25,494 nucleotides of DNA, taken from Ectocarpus siliculosus. Taxonomy: Eukaryota > Sar > Phaeophyceae > Ectocarpales > Ectocarpaceae. The position numbers and the translations under genes are program-made. Location of the stretch: NCBI GenBank assembly GCA_000310025.1, contig FN649740.1:5143361-5168854 (forward strand), in the 5' to 3' direction. Below are positions 10,601 through 18,600 of this stretch, one piece after another (the stretch's first letter is position 1; every line of letters starts with the position of its first letter). The notes beneath the pieces were generated by a model. The model had not been told where the DNA came from. It saw only the letters and a program-made list of their open reading frames with translations, and did no database searches.

Positions 10601-13600
10601 TCAACATCCGCCTCATCGCTGTCACCTCCTCCCGAGGGAAGCTCAACTTCGACCTGTTGTATGCATATGCGTACATATCACGGAAAGACGTCACGCCGCG
10701 CAAAGCCATCAGAGACACGAAGGAGCAGCAAGCAGCAGGAGAGATACCACAAGACCGTCAGGTTTTCGTAGCATAGGGAGTATGCATGAACTCCATCCGT
10801 TCTGAACGCGCGCGAGCAAGAGAAGCGACAATACAACCACCAATCGCCACCTCCACCCCCACCACCAATAACAACAGCAACGCGACAACTACAACTAACC
10901 ACGAACACGAAGACGAAGCTGACAGCAAATACTACCGCCACACGAGCGCCGACACACGGTGCCAAAAGGCGTTTGAGGCTTGACGGAAGCACTCACGTTG
11001 GCAGACGCAGCAGCCAGCAGCGGCGGCATGACGAGCGGAAGGTACGGGACGAAGTCCGGACCCAGACACTTGCTGCAGCACCAACCACATCAGCATCGGC
11101 ATCAACAGGGTACAAAGGCGGTTACGCCGAAAGAAAATAAACGAAACGTTGGCGGGGAGGGGTGCATTGAAGGAGACAATACTTATGTTAGACAACGTGT
11201 GGATTTAGGACGAACGTGCGGGGCACTGTGGGTACGGCGGGTGGGTTGGCAGCGACAAAGCAACTTTTCCGTACAATACGTCTCGCAACAATTCTCAATG
11301 GTCCGCATGTATTTCTCAACGTCCCTTGGAGTGGGTCTGAGATCGAGGCATGTCACTACCGTCACAAGCCCCGTTGACGTCTTCCGGTAGCCGAACCAAC
11401 AACAGCGACGGAAGCAGCAACAACAGCATCACCAAAGAGATGTCGACAACATCAACAAGAGGTGGTGGTCAGTTGGACCTGGGCCCACAACAACACTCGC
11501 ATGCTCTTGTTGCATTTTTCTTCGCGAGCGCACTCACCAGATGCGCACCCAGGCCCTGAGCATGTAGACTCTGGTTGGGTCGTCATCATCGAGACCGCTA
11601 GCTTGTGCCTGCACCATGAGCTGCATCACCGACAGAGCGTCCACGCCGAACCTGACGGGCACAACGCCATGAACAACAAGCATCGTCACCATTTAGAACA
11701 GCAATCAACAACCCACAGCATCGACAACAACGTCAACAACAGCAACATCATCACCAACAACGGCATCGACCAACACAGCAGAGCTAGCAACAGCGGCATC
11801 TAGCACCATCACGTACCTGATACAACACAACAGCATCCAAATCGGCGGCATCATGTCCAACACCAACACCACCAGCAACAACGAAACACAACAAAACATG
11901 CTGAATCGATTCCCTTCCCATTGCCTACCTCTCCTTGCCCGCGGTGGCCCCCACTAATGATACGCACTCCAAGGTCTTCCCCCTTAGGAGGCGTTGCTCT
12001 TGTCCGGGGCACGAGCTCAGGATCTGAAAAAGAGAGGAAAGAGAGAAAAGAGAGAAAAAAAAAAAAAAGAGAGGCACGCCATAACCGAAACGGACGACCT
12101 CGTACTGTGAATGTTGGATGAATACTTTCGAAGTACATATTTCGACAACAAAACACACAACTTGTACCACCTCTTGAGCACGCGCAAGTTTGCTGTGGAT
12201 AAGCTAACAAGATCAAGAGGAGTCTAGGCTTCCAAAACGCCTCTTGCTTAATACTTTTTATTTCTTGTGCACATACTGCCGTGTTCCTGTCCACATACTG
12301 CCGTGAGAGGGAATCCTGAATAAATTCCAATAATCGCCGCGTGGTGACAAAAAACACGCAATCGGCCGGCCCGCTGAGTTGATCTGATCGGCCCTTCCAA
12401 GACCTGTCTCGCTGTGCAGCAGCAGCGTGAGCAACCCAAGCCTCAAAAACGCAGCTGATGCAATGATGCAAAAACAACAAAAAAGGGCACCGTAGAATCG
12501 ACAGACCCACGTCACCACCACCACCACCCCCGCGCTAAACCAACCTGCAGGAGGAAGGGCATGACGACGTCGTAGAAGCGCCCGAAGTCCTCGTCCTCTG
12601 CAGCCTCCGCCGCCGCGGACACCAGTGCCACCGCCGCCTCCTGCACCATCACCGGGCCCTGCCGGATCAGCATCACGCACCTGAAAGCAATGCAAGAGAT
12701 GGAAGCAAACGCGACGGCAGCACCCACAAGAGATAAAACAGAGATAGACAGAGAAAGAGAGAGACAGAGACAGGGAGAGACAGAGAGAGACAGAGAGATT
12801 CGAACAGCGAGCCCAATACATGCGCTCACACGCCAGCAGGAACAGCACGTAGACGACGCCACGGACCTACCACACCTGACGTAAGATAGCACACCTCCTG
12901 GACAGATACGGTTCCAATGCCGCCCTTGTCGGCACCGCCATTCGTGGAGTAGTCTAATCGACCGTCGAACTTCACCCCAGGGGATACGATACCTCAGGTG
13001 TCATCTACAGCGCTAAATTACATACAATCGTGGTTCCATTACAAGAGGGTGGTGTGACAAAGGCCCTCGACCCTCTTGTATGGGAGTCCCCTCTTCTACC
13101 GGAACAAGAGGGTCCTCAACTATACTTGCGGGTCGAGTACGTGACAACCTATTTGGACCCTCCCATCTTATATCGGACCCACGACTGCTATATGCATACC
13201 TCTCCAAGAGCGCCTCGGCGTGCGGCATAACCCCGCCCTCGGGACACGCCTCCACCACCACAGCCAGCGTCAGCAAAGCTCGATGCAGCACTCTAGGGCA
13301 GCCTCCGTTGTTAGGGTCGATGCAAGCCAGCAGGGCCGGGACGATAACCTCGTGGTGTTCTTCTTGCAGCTCTGGTCGAATCAATTAACAACAGCGCACA
13401 GCAGAAAAAAACGAGAAAAAAAATCATGAGCTCTTGACGATTGCATGGCGGCCCAGCATTAACAAACGGGCTTCGAACAAACCAACCAAAAACAACACGA
13501 CTTCGTACCCGTCATCATCAAATGGTCCAAGACGTGGCGACTGACCCGCCCTTATGAAAGAAAGCTTGTCAATATTGGGAGGGGTAGAATCGCTCGCAAG

Positions 13601-15581
13601 AACTAGATACGACACGACGCTTTCGTGCCAAGCGGAGCGGGTATTATTGGTGCCAAACCTGGGCTTTGGTCCTCTGCCATCCTCTCCAGCGCCCAGAGGG
13701 AGGCGTGCTGGACACGGGGCCTCGAGCATGCGATAAAGGGTAGAAGCTGCGACAACGCCTCGGTTCGCATCTCCAACCCTTCCTCCCCTTGCGGCTGGTT
13801 GAACACTGTTGCGGGAAGGGGTGGGGGGCGTGGGGTGGGGGGTAGTGAGGGCAGATTGCGGTGCATTCGGGTTTGTCTAATTTCGTGCACGACGCAGAAG
13901 CAGGGCTCCTGGGACGAGTTGACTCAGGCGTGTGAATGCATGGATGTATAGGATTCAAGTACAGGCTTTGCCGAGGCCAAGCCGATAGTTCCAACTAGCA
14001 CGAACGGTCTCCATTCGTTGCGAGCCCCCGCGGACAAGATTGCGCAATCAGCGTAGCAGGCAAGTCCGAACCTATGATGCGGAGAGAGAGAAAGGGCTGG
14101 CACGGGACTGTTCCCGTTCTGGCCAATACCAACACTCGTCTTACCGTCGGCGAGGATGCCCAGGGCCGACAAGGCCGCGTGCTGCTGCTGCCACGCCCAC
14201 CCAGCAAGACCCTCCTTCACCAACTGCCTGCACACGGGAAGCGCGGCCCTTGCTCCAAGAGCCCTCGCGACTCTCTCCAGTGCCTCCGACCCCACCTGAA
14301 AAAAAAAAACAAGGAAACGTAACGGTTGGAAGAAAAAACAACCGCAAAGACGTTGCTGCGTCTACAGTGAAACATGTACGAATGTAGACGGGGCGGACAG
14401 GTGAAACCAAAATGGAACAAGAAACTGAGTAGTTTCTTCCCTTGCGGGTTGGTTTTCGCGAGTGGTCAGGCGACGTCGTTTTCGTTGCGTGAAGATACCA
14501 CAAAAAGCAATGGCGTGCCAAAAAGACTAAACACACGCGACGTTTACAATACATCGGCGTGTACTGGTTCCAAGCTCCAAACCGCAGCTACCGGGTGCCT
14601 CTAGTTCTAGTCTCATTCTTCCACTTGTCACCTCGCAAACGTTGTCCTCGACAGAGTCCTCCTCCTCCGTCTCCCCCAGAGCCCAGGACTCGTTCTCCTG
14701 ACGAGCGCAGAAGGAAGAAAAAGACAAAAAAAGTTCAAGAATTCGCAATGTTTGTACTGTACGTGCAACCCACATGCCGTCTCCAAAACTGAAGACAAAA
14801 AAAAGCAAACACAACACAACACAATCCTAGACAAAAAAAAGTTGTGGTTTGACCAACACGATGGGCGGCAGCATGAACCCGTCATTTTCAGTAGATATCG
14901 AGAAGGAGCGCTAGGGATACGGGTAGGGTTAGGCGGGCACGGAGTTGTGCAGCGGTGAGTCAATGCGAGAATCAACGTCGACGCAGACACACACATACTG
15001 CAGTTTAGACACAACCTCTCACCGGCAGCTCCGCCATCATCGAAAAACACACGGGGATCACGCTCGTCGCGAACGCGTTGTCGCCGTTACCGCCAGCACC
15101 GTCACCGCCTCCCATCACTCCTGCGCCCTCCATCCCCCTTCCTGGCATCTTCCGGCACATAGCGGGCGACGCCTCTACGATAGACACTAGAAATTCCAGA
15201 GCCAGGTGCCGCACAGATGTCTCCACAGAGCGGTCGGCAGCCACCTGATGATAATGTCATCATAATGTTGTTTCGATGGGCGGGGGGGGGGGGGGGGGGG
15301 GGCCTCCANNNNNNNNNNNNNNNNNNNNNNNNNNNNNNNNNNNNNNNNNNNNNNNNNNNNNNNNNNNNNNNNNNNNNNNNNNNNNNNNNNNNNNNNNNNN
15401 NNNNNNNNGGGGGGGGGGGGTGGGGGGGGGGGGGTCATCCAGAAGCAGATGTGGGGATCCCGATGACGGGAGACCACGCTCCAAGACGAGTACAACACCG
15501 TACATAGACAGCACGCTCTCCCCTCATTTGCATAGTAGAAAAATATGTACACAGGCAACATTCGATTCTCGTGTCTGGTCG

Positions 15582-15618
<37 letters not shown>

Positions 15619-18600
15619 CCACCAAGGCGCTAAAAGCCACACACACACACACCTGCACCATCCCAGCCACACACTGCGCAACCCTCGGTCTCAGGAAGGC
15701 CGGGCAGACCTCCGCTAGCTCCACAACGAGTTCCAGCGTCTCGCAGCAGTACCACACACGGCTCTCCGAGTTGCGTTCACCGCTAGAAAGCGTGGCTGTA
15801 CAAAATCAATCAAACAAGTGGGGCACGCACACAGGGACGCGAAACAGTAAATAAGTGAAACGGGAAAAGCACAGACGTCAAGAGGGCACTCGCTTGTTTG
15901 GTTCGTGGCATGTGGGAACATGTTCGAAGGGTTAGGATTTGGGTATCGCGGTCGGTTTTCTGCTAAGTGTAGCTTACGAAGCATGGTTCTTGAGAACCAC
16001 CATACGTGTTACGCTATCTACAGAACGATAAAGACGAAGAAGGGCGATTCGTCGGTTGTCACAGTGCCCGAGAGACAAGGACTATGCTTGTCCCCCCAAG
16101 GCACTGGCACCTTGCTTGTCTCTTTCTCACGTAACAGGACATACATGTTCACGTCAGTCAGTTTCGTTCCATCACCCAACATGACTTAGGACATAACGTA
16201 ACCTGACCCATTCTCCAGAGCTCCCCAAAACGGTAGACACAAATTGCTACTCGACCGCCCTCAACCTGCAACAGGTGCAACGAGCACCAGAATCCACATG
16301 GACACATAGCACCTGCTACACTCGTCCCCAATCCTTATCCCCGATCCAACTTGGAAACCGGGTAGGAAAAGAAAACGGCCGAGCGTGTAGACACAACAAA
16401 AAACGTGCTACAATTTCCGATTGGTTTCGTTCGGTAGGTAAGCCTTTTCTGGACACCCTGGGTATCTATCTGCATGCGAGGACGCAGCAGGTTGGAGTCT
16501 TTCTGCCTCACGAGTCTTTCAACAGCGAAGGTTCGTTCCCACAAAGAGAGGGCACGCGAAACACGTGCATGCAACTCCCGCACACGAAGGCACTTGTAAG
16601 AGTCACCTTGGATAGCCTGCAGCAGGTGCGGGAGGCACGTAGAGAACGACGCCTGGTCCGACGGCCTCTCGCACGCCACCACCACGGAGCCCAGGGCACG
16701 CACCGCCTCCAGGCGGACATCCGGAGACCCCCCCCCACCTTCTCCGCTCCCCTGCCAGCACAGACACCGCTGAAGGGTTTCCACCAGGGCTTTGAAGGCG
16801 CTTGGATCCGCCGCGGCCGCTATCGCGGTGTGCTGCGCCGCCGAGGACATGAGCCTAAGCCCCGTCACTACCGTCGCCCACGCATAGGGTGTCCCAGCTG
16901 CCTCCACCCCTCCTCCCTTCACCACATCACACAGCTGCAGCTGCTGGAGTTCCTTCTGAGCCCCCGCATCCGCAGAGCCGTTGTGCTGCTGGTGGTAACC
17001 GTTGCCAGCGGCACCCGCGGTACTAGTGTTCGCGTTGCCGCTTGTCGCAGTAGAAGCAGCCGCGGTGGCCGAAAACGTAGACGACGATGACGCGGACTGC
17101 AGGACGTAGGGGAGAAACTCCGGCCATCCCTCGGGGCCGTCTTCGTCCAGCACGGCACGTCCGAGCTCTCCCACGAGGTCACCCACCTACATGTAGCAAT
17201 AAAAACAATTATAGTCCGCCGAAACAACAGCGGTGCGTCATTCAGGGGTAAGAGAACAAACTAGGAGAGGCATCCCGTTCAGGAAAAAAAAACACAGTAA
17301 CAGAAGAGGGCGGGCAGGCATCTTAAGGGGATGAGGAATACCAAAGGCGAAGTCTACACACCACAGGAACAGATGCAGCTTGTAGCAAAAACGGTGGTAT
17401 TGCTCGGGGATGTTCAAAGCCGAAGCTAAAGTTTACCGTAAGCATCATTGCTGGCTGCGACTCCAAGCGGGCGCCAAAACCTAAACGCAACAGCGTGAAC
17501 CCCTTCTTCCAAGGAAACGGTGCCGCTCGCACATGCACTCGCTCCTTCGCCACCCGAACCCAGCAAACCATTCCCCGAGGAGGCGCCTCAAAAACTGCAA
17601 CAGGTTCTAGCATGGACAGGGGGCATATCGGTGCCGCGCCCTTTAACCGAGAGAACCGGAAAGGGTCCACACCAATGGCTGCAGCCCCACCATACAAACT
17701 TCCACGCTCATTCCCACACTTGGTGCACCTACGCCAACAGATGAAAACAAGAAGCATCCATCCATCCTCCCCCAACGCTTACCTTTCTTCGTACGGAAGC
17801 ATCGCCCTCGTCAGACAATATTTGCAGCAAGCACGCCTGCAGCTCCCGCTGTCCCATCTTCCCGACCTCCGCCCCACCCCCCCCTTCGGAGGCCCCGTGG
17901 CCGCTTCCCATGTCCGACGCCGCCGGTAGGCAGTCCCAGAGGGTAGGCTCCTCCACAAGAAGCGCTCGGCGTAGGAGGACTGCCGCTAGACCCCGCACGT
18001 GGGGCGGCAGGTGCTTGGAGCCGATACCCTGCGGCGGAAAGCGGGACATCCAAACGCACGCTTCAAAAATCAAGGAGCTAGTTTTCTACCTCAAGCTGCG
18101 GTGGGCGTTCGTGCGAGGGTTTTCTTTCCAGCAGACCATTCTGCGGAAAAGTCACCACCATAAAAACGGTCCCAAGTCTCCGCCCTACGCCAATCGCAGT
18201 TGCAGGCGATGTCGATATCTTGCCGTGTCAGTCGACCATGATCCAAACAGCGCAACAGCAACTACTGCTCTTACACTGCTATGACGTTGGAACCCATTCG
18301 GTCGATTCAACTTCCACAGTGAACTCTTCAGTGCGTGAGATATTCGCCCGCTCAGCAGCGTGAACAAGCTTTGCTCCCCGACAACCAGAAGCTGCACCAC
18401 ACGTAATTTTGTCCCTTTGTGTACACCAACTACATAGGCACAACATGAACCAGCAGAATGGACGTGCTATAAACTTCCACAAAAAACAAAAAAAATGTGC
18501 GCATCAACGTGACCGAGATCCGGCACAGAACTTGCCGCAACTCACAACACCCGCATGCAACCCCTCCCCGCACCCCCGGCCACGCAGAACCCAAAAAACC

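Noticed and set aside
14905-14940. Telomere-like GGGTAGGGTTAGG
   Set aside because: A single imperfect occurrence inside an intron, not a tandem array.
16335-16606. Continuation of the exon 3 frame beyond 16607
   Set aside because: Importin similarity stops at a CAAG|gtgact donor and the next importin segment resumes at exon 4.
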